NCBI GenBank assembly: GCA_903917345.1
Contig: CAIXAE010000023.1
Location: 44,194-108,193 of the forward strand
Length of the DNA: 64,000 bases
Direction: 5' to 3'
DNA from: an uncultured Methylococcaceae bacterium
Lineage (GTDB): Bacteria > Pseudomonadota > Gammaproteobacteria > Methylococcales > Methylomonadaceae
The position numbers and the translations under genes are program-made. The stretch's first letter is position 1. Each line of letters opens with the position of its first letter. Of the stretch, positions 9,800 to 18,925 are shown in pieces. Under the pieces are notes generated by a model. The model worked only from the letters and a program-made list of their open reading frames with translations, was not told the origin of the DNA and ran no database searches.

Positions 9800-10609
9800 A
9801 TGAATTTAGGTTATACACTATCCGGGTTAGCCGTAGGATTACTAGTGGGTATTACTGGCGTGGGCGGTGGTTCTTTAATGACACCATTGCTAGTTTTTTT
9901 ATTTGGCTTTAATCCAGCAGTTGCTGTAGGCACCGATCTTTTGTTTGCGTCTATTACAAAAGTTGGCGGTGTATGGGTCCATCACGGAAAGCATGGGTCT
10001 GTTGATTGGAAAATTGTTGGCTGGATGGCTGTAGGTAGCCTTCCTGTCGCTATTGCGACATTATTTGTCCTGAAATATTTTATGTCTGTGGGTAAGGAAA
10101 CCACAGGGGTAATAACTTATACTCTGGGTATCGCACTTATCCTGACGGCCTTCGCATTATTAGTTCGTAGTGTTTTATTAAGCAAAGCAAAAAATCAAAG
10201 AACCATGGATGATGCAGAAAGTAATCTTCAGAATTCAGCGCGGTTTAAGCATTTACAAATACCCGTCACCATACTTATTGGGGCTGTTTTAGGGGTTTTA
10301 GTTACGCTTTCTTCTGTAGGTGCAGGGGCTTTGGGTACTGTTGCTTTATTGTTTCTTTATCCTCGGATGACGACCTTAAAAATAGTAGGAACTGATTTAG
10401 CTCATGCAATTCCTTTGACGGCAATTGCGGGTATCGGTCATCTGAGTTTAGGCAATGTTGATTTAGTGCTATTGGGTAGTCTCTTGGTTGGTTCTTTGCC
10501 GGGCATTTGGATTGGTAGTCATTTAAGCGCAAAAATCCCCGAGAAATATTTACGACCTTTTTTGGCACTCATTTTGTTACTTATTGGTTTGAAGTTCGTG
10601 CTTCACTAA
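9800..10609 (+). CDS. TauE/SafE family sulfite/anion exporter
   Basis: About 269 residues with some eight hydrophobic segments. The two-fold family motif is present: GLLVGITGVGGGSLMTPLL near residue 15 and GVLVTLSSVGAGALGTVAL near residue 170. The family exports sulfite, sulfoacetate or other organosulfur anions. The ATG at 9800 is preferred to the GTG at 9797, with AAGG about 8 nt upstream. The gene is monocistronic. The sulfur-rich content elsewhere in the window makes sulfite export plausible but does not prove it. Confidence 0.85.
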   Translation: MNLGYTLSGLAVGLLVGITGVGGGSLMTPLLVFLFGFNPAVAVGTDLLFASITKVGGVWVHHGKHGSVDWKIVGWMAVGSLPVAIATLFVLKYFMSVGKETTGVITYTLGIALILTAFALLVRSVLLSKAKNQRTMDDAESNLQNSARFKHLQIPVTILIGAVLGVLVTLSSVGAGALGTVALLFLYPRMTTLKIVGTDLAHAIPLTAIAGIGHLSLGNVDLVLLGSLLVGSLPGIWIGSHLSAKIPEKYLRPFLALILLLIGLKFVLH

Positions 10610-10726
10610 GGATTTTTTAAGATTTTCACAAAAATATAGTGTGGTTTTTAAAGTTTTAAAATTCAATAGATTAGAGGTTTTATTTTTTAATTTTGAAAAC
10701 AATTATAAGTTTTTTTATTTATAGCT

Positions 10727-10756
10727 TTGACATTGCCTACTAAGTCATGATAAAAA
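10727..10756 (+). promoter_or_regulatory. Possible sigma70 promoter for the small membrane protein
   Basis: TTGACA at 10727-10732 followed after 18 nt by TAAAAA. The -35 box is perfect and the -10 box is poor. It would give a leader of about 100 nt before the ATG at 10866. Confidence 0.35.
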
Positions 10757-10865
10757 TTACAACATTGCTAGAGCATTTTTTGGCAATCAATTCATAATTT
10801 ATTTTTGAATTGCTCTTTTGAGGAAAAGAGAATAATAATTATTAATAACAATAGAGGATTTTAAA

Positions 10866-11075
10866 ATGGCTGAAGAACAAGAAAAAGACAATACATGGGT
10901 AATCGTTGGTGTATCTATCGCTGCAATCGTACTTTTAGTTGTTTTGTTGAAAAAAGACGAAACTAAACATTTAGAAAGTGGTGCAGTTGCTCAGCTTCAA
11001 ACTGAAACTTTCACTAAAATAGATAAAAGAAAAACATCTAATAACAGCTCTGCAGAACAAATCTCAGGCAAATAA
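10866..11075 (+). CDS. Small single-pass membrane protein, unknown function
   Basis: 69 residues. An acidic N-terminus (MAEEQEKDNT) is followed by a hydrophobic segment at about 11-28 (WVIVGVSIAAIVLLVVLL), then KKDE and a polar tail. A good AGAGG ribosome-binding site lies upstream, and a strong terminator follows the stop codon by 10 nt, so the gene is a clean single-gene unit. I recognise no family. The charge distribution suggests N-out, C-in topology. Confidence 0.7.
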   Translation: MAEEQEKDNTWVIVGVSIAAIVLLVVLLKKDETKHLESGAVAQLQTETFTKIDKRKTSNNSSAEQISGK

Positions 11076-11084
11076 GTTATTAGA

Positions 11085-11120
11085 CTTCCCTCGCCACTGT
11101 GTGGCGGGGGGAGTTTTTTT
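11085..11120 (+). terminator. Rho-independent terminator
   Basis: A 13-bp stem with two G-U pairs (CTTCCCTCGCCAC/GTGGCGGGGGGAG), a TGT loop, and seven T residues. It ends the small membrane protein gene. Confidence 0.93.
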
Positions 11121-11294
11121 AGTCATCCTCGCAGTATTTCAAGCCGTAATTTTCAAATTTAATTCTCTACCCTCTCTTATCAATTTAATTAAAAAAATTG
11201 TAAGCTAAAGAAATAATCAATAAAAATTATTCTAGATTTTAAGTAGATTTGATTAGATATCAATTCTTATATGCAGGTGACATATTGTCTTAGG

Positions 11295-11320
11295 AACCTG
11301 ACATCATTTGACGCCAGGTT
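11295..11320 (-). other. Hairpin downstream of the periplasmic hypothetical gene
   Basis: An 11-bp stem including G-U pairs: outer arms AACCTG/CAGGTT and a 4-nt loop. It lies 53 nt past the stop of the minus-strand gene at 11373. No T-run follows, so it could be a weak terminator or a 3' stabiliser. The rest of 11121-11372 shows nothing else. Confidence 0.35.
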
Positions 11321-11372
11321 TAGTTGAATTGCTTTTGTTGAATAGTTTTACTGAACAATTGCTTCATTAATA

Positions 11373-11777
11373 TTATTGATTAGCGACTTTAATTAGCCAC
11401 CCTGTTTTGTCCTCACAACCTAAAATAGCCTTCGCGCTGACATCAAGTCTTACAAATTCACCGTTTAAAGAAGCTGGAAGTTTCGCTTTAATTTTATGAA
11501 ATGTACTTGTGCTTTCGGTAGTGAATGCTAAAGGTGCTTTTTTTGCGGTTAATTTAATGGTGGTTGGATCTACCCAAGCAGATACTTTAATAATGAACTC
11601 TGCTTCTGCAGGTGTTTCTATATTGCTAGGGGCTTTATATTCAGGGAGATTGAAATCTGTAAAGCGGGGTTTTTTACACATTTTTTCTGATTCTTCTGGG
11701 CTATATGCTGATGCGGCGCCAATATTTAAAAGGATTGCCATGCATAAGGTAGATTTAACTATTTTTATTATTTTCAT
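11373..11777 (-). CDS. Secreted protein of unknown function
   Basis: 134 residues with a clear signal peptide (MKIIKIVKSTLCMAILLNIGAASA, cleavage about residue 24). The mature part contains two cysteines, in SEKMCKKPRF and ILGCEDKTG, that could form a disulfide. Alternating hydrophobic and polar stretches (EFIIKVSAWVDPTTIKLT, GEFVRLDVSAKAILGC) suggest a beta-sandwich. I do not recognise a family. It is monocistronic and divergent from purM. Confidence 0.75.
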   Translation of the reverse strand: MKIIKIVKSTLCMAILLNIGAASAYSPEESEKMCKKPRFTDFNLPEYKAPSNIETPAEAEFIIKVSAWVDPTTIKLTAKKAPLAFTTESTSTFHKIKAKLPASLNGEFVRLDVSAKAILGCEDKTGWLIKVANQ

Positions 11778-11982
11778 ATTAATTCCTCAATTAATAAATG
11801 GTTTTCTCTCGTTGGAATAACCCACTATTCCACTAGGTCACTTTAGTTTTTTTTCGATTTAAATTCAAGTATTTCTATTCTTTATACTGACAGAGAAATA
11901 ACCCCCGCTCTGCTTTCTGTATATCTTTCACAAAAAGGCATGATGCTTGTACAATATCCACAGTTTAAATTTTGAAGAGAGC

Positions 11983-13032
11983 ATGACTTTGAGCGACAAA
12001 AACCAAGAAAGCTTAAATTATAAAAGTGCTGGCGTAGATATTGCGGCAGGAAATGCATTAGTTGAGCGAATTAAGCCAATAGCGGCTAGAACTCGTACAC
12101 CAGGTGTTATGGCGGGGTTAGGTGGTTTTGGTTCGATGTTCGAACTACCGTTAGATCGTTATAAAAATCCAATTTTAGTGTCAGGTACCGATGGCGTAGG
12201 TACGAAGCTCAAATTAGCGATTGATTTAGGTATTCATGATTCCGTGGGTATTGATTTAGTTGCAATGTGTGTCAATGATATTATCGTTCAAGGTGCTGAG
12301 CCTTTATTCTTCTTAGATTATTTTGCTACCGGTAAATTAGACGTAGAAACGGCTGCTTCAGTTATAAAGGGTATTGGGCAGGGTTGTGAATTAGCTGGCG
12401 CTGCTTTAGTTGGCGGCGAAACTGCGGAAATGCCCGGTATGTATCCGGATGGTGAATATGATTTGGCTGGTTTTTGTGTTGGTATCGTCGAAAAAAGTAA
12501 AGTATTGGATGGGGCTAAAGTTAGCATAGGTGATAAGTTGATTGGTATTGCCTCATCTGGCCCACATTCGAATGGCTACTCTTTGATTAGAAAAATTATT
12601 GCACATAGCGGCTCGTCACTCGATGATTCATTTGGTGATAAGACGTTAGGAGAGGCGTTATTAGAGCCAACTCGTATCTATGTAAAATCGCTATTAACTT
12701 TATTAGATAAAGTACCTGTGCACGCCTTTGCACATATTACAGGTGGCGGATTAACAGAAAATTTACCTCGTGTTTTACCCAATGGTATTCAAGCAAATAT
12801 TGATCTTTCTTCTTGGGCATTGCCAGATGTTTTTGTGTGGTTAAAAGAGCAAGGTAACGTGGCATTGGCAGATATGTTGATCACTTTTAATTGTGGTATA
12901 GGCATGATTGTTTGTGTTGCTCCAGAAGACGAGCAGGCAACAATTGATAGTTTAAAATCTTCAGGTGAATCGGCCTTCGTTATTGGCGAATTAGTGGCCT
13001 CTGAAGGCAAACCTGAAGTGAATTATATTTAG
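11983..13032 (+). CDS. purM: Phosphoribosylformylglycinamidine cyclo-ligase
   Basis: AIR synthetase, the fifth step of purine synthesis. It matches PurM along its length: [12 protein letters not shown] at the start, the [10 protein letters not shown] motif, the [17 protein letters not shown] segment and [12 protein letters not shown] chose the ATG at 11983 (349 residues, GAGAG upstream). An upstream TTG at 11947 would add 12 residues absent from relatives. PurN, the usual partner, does not follow. Confidence 0.96.
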   Translation: MTLSDKNQESLNYKSAGVDIAAGNALVERIKPIAARTRTPGVMAGLGGFGSMFELPLDRYKNPILVSGTDGVGTKLKLAIDLGIHDSVGIDLVAMCVNDIIVQGAEPLFFLDYFATGKLDVETAASVIKGIGQGCELAGAALVGGETAEMPGMYPDGEYDLAGFCVGIVEKSKVLDGAKVSIGDKLIGIASSGPHSNGYSLIRKIIAHSGSSLDDSFGDKTLGEALLEPTRIYVKSLLTLLDKVPVHAFAHITGGGLTENLPRVLPNGIQANIDLSSWALPDVFVWLKEQGNVALADMLITFNCGIGMIVCVAPEDEQATIDSLKSSGESAFVIGELVASEGKPEVNYI

Positions 13033-13045
13033 TCTTTTTGATTAA

Positions 13046-14515
13046 ATGGATTCGCTTCCTCATAAGCTTTATAAAGTCGCTCAAATTAGAGAGTTTGAGC
13101 GATCTGCTATAGAGGATTATGGTATTTCTAGTTTTGAATTGATGCGCTTAGCAGGCGCGGAAGTTTTCCAATCTCTACGGCAACAATGGCCAAATGCTAC
13201 GTCTATCGTTATATTTTGTGGGTCGGGCAATAATGCAGGTGATGGCTATGTTGTAGCGAGTCTTGCTTTGCAGGCCAATTTAACGGTAACCGTTTATAGT
13301 CTAGTTGATCCTGACTGCTTAGCTGATGATGCCTTAATAGCTTATCAGCTCTATCAAAATCAATTCGGTGTTGTTATCCCTTTTGAAGATCAATCTATTG
13401 ATGATGTAGATCTTATTGTTGATGCTCTACTGGGGACAGGCTTAAATCGACCTGTCACTGGGCTTTTTGAGCGGGCTATTAATAAGATTAATCTCTCACC
13501 TTCATCTGTTGTTTCAGTTGATAGCCCTTCGGGTTTGAATGCAGATACGGGTACAGTCATGGGGTGTGCTGTAAAAGCCCATGCAACGGTTACTTTTATT
13601 GCGCTAAAGCAGGGGCTTTTTACTGGCCAAGCGGCAGAGTATTGTGGGGACATTATTTACAGCTCATTAAAGATACCTGATGTTGTTTTAAAGAGCTCGT
13701 TACCCTCTAGTACTCGGGTCTACAAAAAATCATGGCAACCAAGAAATCGTTGTGCTCATAAAGGGTCTTATGGACATGTGCTTATTATTGGGGGTGATGT
13801 CGGTTATTCTGGTGCTGTTAAGTTAGCTGGGGAAGCAGCATTACGCATAGGGGCTGGTTTAGTTTCAATAGCCACTCATAACACGCATGCGGCCTTTCTG
13901 AATGTAAATAGGCCCGAATTAATGTGTCATGGAGTTTCTAATATCCAAGATTTATCGTTATTAATTGATAAGGCAACGGTTGTCGTTATTGGACCTGGTT
14001 TAGGTCAAAGTTTATGGGCAAAAGCCTTATTCGATTTCACATTAACCATTAATAAACCTTTAATTATTGATGCGGATGCTTTAAATCTTTTAGCAAAGTC
14101 CCAGAAAAGTAACTCAAACTGGGTTTTAACCCCTCATCCTGGTGAGGCCGCTCGTTTATTAAATTTCACAACTGCAGATATTCAGCACGATAGATATACC
14201 GCTGCATTGTCACTTCAATCTAAGTATAAAGGCGTTGTAGTTCTTAAAGGCGCGGGTACTTTAATCGCTTCAGATCATGAATGTATAGTCTCTTCAACAG
14301 GAAACCCAGGAATGGCCACAGGAGGCATGGGCGACGTATTGGCAGGTCTGATAGCTGGATTGGTTGCGCAAGGTGAATCCTTGATAGATGCTGCTCAACA
14401 TGGTGTTTATGGCCATGGTTACGCTGCTGATAGGGCGGTGGAATACAATGGAGAAAGAGGCTTGTTAGCTACTGATTTAATGCCTTATCTAAGAAACTGG
14501 GTAAATAATATTTAA
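13046..14515 (+). CDS. nnr: Bifunctional NAD(P)H-hydrate epimerase / ADP-dependent dehydratase
   Basis: 489 residues with two domains. The N-terminal YjeF_N epimerase (about 1-215) shows FCGSGNNAGDGYVVA and VDALLGTGLNRP. The C-terminal ribokinase-like dehydratase (about 230-485) shows GHVLIIGGDVGYSGA, WVLTPHPGEAARLL and the GNPGMATGGMGDVLAG ADP/Mg motif. It repairs hydrated NADH and NADPH. It is 13 nt after purM and shares one base with tsaE. Confidence 0.96.
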   Translation: MDSLPHKLYKVAQIREFERSAIEDYGISSFELMRLAGAEVFQSLRQQWPNATSIVIFCGSGNNAGDGYVVASLALQANLTVTVYSLVDPDCLADDALIAYQLYQNQFGVVIPFEDQSIDDVDLIVDALLGTGLNRPVTGLFERAINKINLSPSSVVSVDSPSGLNADTGTVMGCAVKAHATVTFIALKQGLFTGQAAEYCGDIIYSSLKIPDVVLKSSLPSSTRVYKKSWQPRNRCAHKGSYGHVLIIGGDVGYSGAVKLAGEAALRIGAGLVSIATHNTHAAFLNVNRPELMCHGVSNIQDLSLLIDKATVVVIGPGLGQSLWAKALFDFTLTINKPLIIDADALNLLAKSQKSNSNWVLTPHPGEAARLLNFTTADIQHDRYTAALSLQSKYKGVVVLKGAGTLIASDHECIVSSTGNPGMATGGMGDVLAGLIAGLVAQGESLIDAAQHGVYGHGYAADRAVEYNGERGLLATDLMPYLRNWVNNI

Positions 14516-14922
14516 TGCAGATCTATTTAGACAGCATGGAGCAAACAGAAAAGTTTGGCGCAGATCTCTTTAATAAGTTGTCTGGCAAAGTGCTTATATT
14601 TTTGGAGGGCGATTTAGGGGTTGGTAAAACAACATTAGTGCGTGGTTTTTTAAGGGCCGCTGGTTATAGGGGTATCGTTAAAAGCCCTACGTATAATTTA
14701 GTTGAGGAATATTGTGTCGATGAGCTAAAAATATTTCATTTCGATTTGTATAGACTCACTGACCCAGAAGAATTGGAGTGGATAGGAATAAGGGATTATT
14801 TCGATCAGGATGCGATATGTTTTATTGAATGGCCTGATAAAGGTAAAGGCTTTTTGCCGGCACCTGATAAAGTTATCAGGTTAGCCGTTAAGAATAGCGG
14901 TCGAGAGCTTCGTTTCGATTAA
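14515..14922 (+). CDS. tsaE: tRNA threonylcarbamoyladenosine biosynthesis ATPase TsaE
   Basis: 135 residues with a Walker A motif GDLGVGKTTLVRGFL (about residues 33-47) and the family segments SPTYNLVEEY, FHFDLYRL and FIEWPDKG. TsaE is the ATPase that recycles the TsaBD complex making t6A37 in tRNA. Its ATG overlaps the nnr stop (TAATG). Order nnr-tsaE-amiB is conserved in gammaproteobacteria. Confidence 0.95.
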   Translation: MQIYLDSMEQTEKFGADLFNKLSGKVLIFLEGDLGVGKTTLVRGFLRAAGYRGIVKSPTYNLVEEYCVDELKIFHFDLYRLTDPEELEWIGIRDYFDQDAICFIEWPDKGKGFLPAPDKVIRLAVKNSGRELRFD

Positions 14923-14943
14923 TTTGTTTTTTAGAGTTGAATT

Positions 14944-16107
14944 ATGCGTGTTCGGATAAAAGTATTATTGTTTTTAGTATTGCATTTAGTGTCTGTATGC
15001 ATAAGTGCAAAACAGATTGGTGTTAAATCTTTAGCTTTTTTAACGACGGAAAATCAGAACAAATTAATCTTTGATCTAACCGAGTCGGCAAAACACCGGG
15101 TGTACGTTACAGATAAGCCAGCTCGTTTAGTGATTGATATTAATAATGCCCAATTAGCCAAATCCATTAGTCACCCCAATCTAATAAATCCACTATTTGC
15201 ACGCGTAACTACCTTAACAGTAAATGATACTGATTTAAGAGTAATGATTGATTTGAAGGCCGCTGTTAACGCTAAAGAGTTCAGTTTAAAATCTAATAAT
15301 GTAGCTAATCAATTGATAGTTGAATTAAACTCAAAGAGTACGACTAAGTTAGATAAATCATCGAACCTGAGTTTTGATAAAGAGAAAAAAAATCAACGCC
15401 CCCCTTTTATTATAGCTATAGATTCTGGACACGGAGGAAATGATCCAGGTGCGCGTGGCGTTGCAGGAACAGAAGAGAAGGATGTTACTTTTCAAATCTC
15501 CAAAAAACTTGAGGCATTTGTTAATGCTCAACAAGGTATGCGGGCGGTCATGGTGCGAACAGGTGATTACTATGTTGGGCTACGGGAGCGTATGAAAATT
15601 GCTCGAGAAGCTAAGGCAGAATTATTTATTTCAATACATGCTGATGCTGTTCAAGATACCCTTATTAGGGGAGCATCAGTTTATACCCTATCGACGAATG
15701 GTGCTTCAAGTGAGGCGGCTCGTTGGTTGGCGGATTCAGAAAATGCCTCAGATATGGTTGGAGTGAGTCTTCATGATAAAGAAGATGATTTAGCCTCTAC
15801 TTTATTTGATTTGACGCAAAAAGATACTCGTGAAGAAAGTGTAGTGCTTGCAAATCAAGTTTTAAAAAGTTTTATAAATATTTCTCCCCTACATAAAGAT
15901 ACCGTACAAAAAGCCGGATTTATGGTGCTGAAATCGCCAGATATCCCTTCAATATTAGTAGAAACCGCTTTTATTTCAAACCCATCAGAAGAACAAAATT
16001 TATTAAGTCAGACATTTCAAACAAAAATAGCAAAAGCTATATTTAAAGGTCTATATGCCTATTTTGAAAAAATGAATAAAGGAAATAATCGCTTAGCAGG
16101 GGGGTGA
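14944..16107 (+). CDS. amiB: N-acetylmuramoyl-L-alanine amidase (AMIN + Amidase_3)
   Basis: 387 residues: signal peptide (about 1-22), AMIN domain (about 25-130) for peptidoglycan or septal targeting, a linker, and a zinc amidase_3 domain (about 155-380). Zinc and catalytic residues are visible in IAIDSGHGGNDPG, EEKD, FISIHADA and LVETAFISNP. There is no LysM tail. It should split daughter-cell septa. MutL, the usual next gene, is missing; a non-coding repeat region follows instead. Confidence 0.94.
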   Translation: MRVRIKVLLFLVLHLVSVCISAKQIGVKSLAFLTTENQNKLIFDLTESAKHRVYVTDKPARLVIDINNAQLAKSISHPNLINPLFARVTTLTVNDTDLRVMIDLKAAVNAKEFSLKSNNVANQLIVELNSKSTTKLDKSSNLSFDKEKKNQRPPFIIAIDSGHGGNDPGARGVAGTEEKDVTFQISKKLEAFVNAQQGMRAVMVRTGDYYVGLRERMKIAREAKAELFISIHADAVQDTLIRGASVYTLSTNGASSEAARWLADSENASDMVGVSLHDKEDDLASTLFDLTQKDTREESVVLANQVLKSFINISPLHKDTVQKAGFMVLKSPDIPSILVETAFISNPSEEQNLLSQTFQTKIAKAIFKGLYAYFEKMNKGNNRLAGG

Positions 16108-16171
16108 TTTATAGTCGAATTATGGGTTGGTTTGTCTTTTCTAGGCTCTAGATAATCCTATACTTGGAGCA

Positions 16172-16395
16172 GTTAACACCTTGTTTACTCTAAACCGGCT
16201 CTGTTTAGAGCAGATCACTACCGAGTCACGTCAAACCACCCTCTGTTTATAACAGATGGTGCGCGTTTATCGTAAACCTGCACCGTTTAAAATAAATCAG
16301 ATCTTGTTTGCTCTAAACGCGCTCCATTTCAAATAGACAAGGCCTTGTTAGCCCCTAACTAGATCTTGTCTTTCGCAGATGCGCACAATTCAACC
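16172..16395. repeat. Degenerate array of about 11 units with 20-21 nt period
   Basis: Within the 559-base gap 16108-16666 there is a run of imperfect units. Anchor G positions of the GTTTA-like core are 16183, 16203, about 16224, 16245, 16265, 16285, 16306, about 16326, 16347 and 16368, all spaced 20-21 nt. Many units are small palindromes, for example TTGTTTACTCTAAAC, GTTTATCGTAAAC and TTGTTTGCTCTAAAC. No ORF crosses it. The remainder of the gap (16396-16666) holds nothing I recognise except the leader of the next gene. Confidence 0.65.
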
Positions 16396-16666
16396 GAGAA
16401 AAACTTTATTTTGCTTAAGCCGTGCTTACTTTATAGAGGATCTTTGATATCGTGCGCCACAACCTTTTTTCTGAGTTATTTTAAATATGTGTCCTTGTGA
16501 TTGTAGCTATATCAGTCTGTTTAGTTGAACTATAAAATTCATTAATTAGGATTAAGTTTGTGCGGTTTTATTGTAAAGATGTGCTTTGAGTGTGATAGCA
16601 TTTAACTTACCTTGCTGTTTAAGGTAAACAAGAACAATTATAAAAATAATTATGAGGAGAATAACA

Positions 16667-16870
16667 ATGAAAATTAAAATAATAGTGGTATCAGGTTTAT
16701 TAATTTTAGGTTTATTAACGGCTTGTGATAAAGCCGCAGAACAAACTGCAGAAAATAAGGCACCAGAAACAACCGTTACAACTGAGGCGCCTGTGGCAGC
16801 TCCAGCAGCTGAGACTACTCCAAGTGCACCAGCAACTGAAGCTGTTACTGCTCCAGCAACAACTAATTAA
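16667..16870 (+). CDS. Small lipoprotein with Ala/Pro/Thr-rich tail
   Basis: 67 residues: signal sequence with lipobox LLTAC (lipidated Cys20), then a short charged stretch DKAAEQTAENK and a low-complexity Ala-Pro-Thr-Glu tail. The ATG at 16667 is chosen because GAGGAG lies 8 nt upstream; the ATG at 16652 would put it inside the gene. No domain is visible. It may be a small outer-membrane lipoprotein; function unknown. Confidence 0.75.
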   Translation: MKIKIIVVSGLLILGLLTACDKAAEQTAENKAPETTVTTEAPVAAPAAETTPSAPATEAVTAPATTN

Positions 16871-16884
16871 AACACCCTTTATTG

Positions 16885-16912
16885 ACGCCCGATTCTATAT
16901 CGGGCGTTTTTG
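16885..16912 (+). terminator. Rho-independent terminator
   Basis: Nine-base-pair stem ACGCCCGAT/ATCGGGCGT with loop TCTAT, followed by TTTTTG. It lies 14 nt after the lipoprotein stop. Confidence 0.92.
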
Positions 16913-17040
16913 TTTGTTAGTGTGAGCATAAAGCGGTTTGTTTTAATCATCTCTTAAAATATCACTTATTATTTGAACCCAACCAGTAAGACTAAGCAGA
17001 TTTAGATATTTGAGTGTAATCCATTTTATTTTGAGCCTTA

Positions 17041-18924
17041 ATGTTAAATTTTAAAAATATTGCCTTGCGTCGCGGCGTTAGGGTGCTGTTTTCTAACTCG
17101 TCTTTTACTATTCACAAAGGTCAAAAAGTTGGATTTACGGGCGCCAATGGCGCTGGAAAATCTAGTTTATTTGCGCTTGTTAAAAATGAAATGCATTTAG
17201 ATGAAGGTGATTTTTCTATGCCGCCTAATCTTGAGATTGCTCATGTGGCACAAGAAACTCCAGCCGTTGCTTGTTCTGCAATCGATTACGTTATTGATGG
17301 TGATCGAGAATATCGTCGTTTACAAGAGCAATTAAGACAAGCTGAGTTGGTGGATGATGGTTTAAAACAAGCTGAATATCATGCGGCATTAGATATTATT
17401 GGTGGCTATACAGCACAAGCGCGTGCTTCACGTTTGATGAATGGCTTGGGGTTTAGTGCTGAACAAGAACATAACACAGTGGCGTCATTTTCGGGTGGTT
17501 GGAGAATGCGACTTAATTTAGCACAAGCGTTAATGTGCCGATCTGATGTGCTTTTATTGGATGAGCCAACTAACCATTTAGATTTAGATGCTGTCATTTG
17601 GTTACAAGACTGGTTATGTAAGTACCCCGGTACATTAATGTTGATATCACATGATAGGGATTTTCTAGATACTATTACTGATCATATTGTGCATATAGAG
17701 CAGGGAAAAGCAGAGATTTATACGGGTAATTATTCAGCTTTTGAGCGTATGCGTGCAGAAAAGTTAGCCCAACAGCAATCTGCTTATTTAAAACAACAGC
17801 GTGAAATGGCGCATATTCAAAGCTTTGTTGATCGTTTTAAAGCTCAAGCAACTAAAGCTAGGCAGGCTCAAAGTCGAATTAAGGCGCTTGAGAGGATGGA
17901 GTTAATTGCAATGGCGCATGTGGATTCCCCCTTTGATTTTAGTTTTGCTAAGCCAGATAAGATGCCCAATCCTCTGTTGTCGTTAGATAAAACAGATATT
18001 GGATATGGTTCAACGTGCATACTTAAAAGTGCTGGGTTATCTATTTCTCCAGGTGATCGTATAGGATTGTTAGGCCCTAATGGTGCAGGCAAGTCGAGTT
18101 TAATTAAAGTATTAGCGGGTGATATGCAGCCTTTGTCAGGGATGAGATATGAGGCCGAAGCATTAAAGATAGGGTATTTTGCCCAGCATCAATTAGAGCA
18201 ATTACAGCTTGATGAAACACCTTTATGGCATTTACAAAAACTGGATAAACAAGCCACAGAGAAAGATCTACGAAACTTTTTAGGGGGTTTTGATTTTCAG
18301 GGGGATAAAGTATTAGAGCCCGTTAGGCCCTTTTCAGGTGGGGAAAAAGCCCGTCTAGTTTTGGCACTATTGGTCTATCAAAATCCTAATTTACTTTTAT
18401 TAGATGAGCCAACTAACCATTTAGATTTGGAGATGCGGCATGCTTTAAGTGTCGCTTTGCAAGATTATCAAGGTGCTATTGTGGTGGTTTCACATGACCG
18501 TCATTTATTACGCTCAGTGACGGATCAATTGTTGTTAGTATCGGGTGGAAAAGTGCAGTCGTTTGATGGGGATTTAGACGACTATCGTCTGTGGTTAGCT
18601 GAACAAAAAAAAGCCGAAGATAAAGGCGCAGATGAAGTGGTTACCACTATCTCTAAAAAGGATCAGCGTAAATTAGATGCTGAGCGTAGGCAAAGAAACA
18701 AACCATTATATGATACGCTTAAAAAGGCCGAATTAGCGGTTGAAAAACATCATAACGAACAGCGTCAATTAGAGCAGCAATTGGCAGATCCTGATATTTA
18801 TCTTGAATCCTCTAAAGCTATTTTGAAACAGGTGTTAGATAAAAAAGTTCAAGTTGATAAGGCTTTAGAAGAGGCTGAAACAGCTTGGATGTTAGCGGAA
18901 GAAGCTGTTGAAAATGCACACTAG
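17041..18924 (+). CDS. yheS: ABC-F family ATPase YheS
   Basis: 627 residues with two ABC domains and no membrane segments. Each has a Walker A (GANGAGKSS near 38, GPNGAGKSS near 344), a signature (FSGGWRMRLNLAQAL; FSGGEKARLVLALL) and a Walker B with LLLDEPTNHLDL. The ABC-F linker lies between them (about 235-290), and a C-terminal coiled coil runs from about 535 to 625. ABC-F proteins act on ribosomes to relieve stalled translation. The long N-terminal match to YheS distinguishes it from Uup and EttA. Confidence 0.93.
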   Translation: MLNFKNIALRRGVRVLFSNSSFTIHKGQKVGFTGANGAGKSSLFALVKNEMHLDEGDFSMPPNLEIAHVAQETPAVACSAIDYVIDGDREYRRLQEQLRQAELVDDGLKQAEYHAALDIIGGYTAQARASRLMNGLGFSAEQEHNTVASFSGGWRMRLNLAQALMCRSDVLLLDEPTNHLDLDAVIWLQDWLCKYPGTLMLISHDRDFLDTITDHIVHIEQGKAEIYTGNYSAFERMRAEKLAQQQSAYLKQQREMAHIQSFVDRFKAQATKARQAQSRIKALERMELIAMAHVDSPFDFSFAKPDKMPNPLLSLDKTDIGYGSTCILKSAGLSISPGDRIGLLGPNGAGKSSLIKVLAGDMQPLSGMRYEAEALKIGYFAQHQLEQLQLDETPLWHLQKLDKQATEKDLRNFLGGFDFQGDKVLEPVRPFSGGEKARLVLALLVYQNPNLLLLDEPTNHLDLEMRHALSVALQDYQGAIVVVSHDRHLLRSVTDQLLLVSGGKVQSFDGDLDDYRLWLAEQKKAEDKGADEVVTTISKKDQRKLDAERRQRNKPLYDTLKKAELAVEKHHNEQRQLEQQLADPDIYLESSKAILKQVLDKKVQVDKALEEAETAWMLAEEAVENAH

Positions 18925-18925
18925 C

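Noticed and set aside
16172..16395. CRISPR array
   Set aside because: The 20-21 nt units are degenerate and contiguous. There are no identical repeats separated by unique spacers, and no cas gene is in the window.
16172..16395. Integron attC sites
   Set aside because: Units are only about 20 nt with short loops and there are no gene cassettes or integrase nearby.
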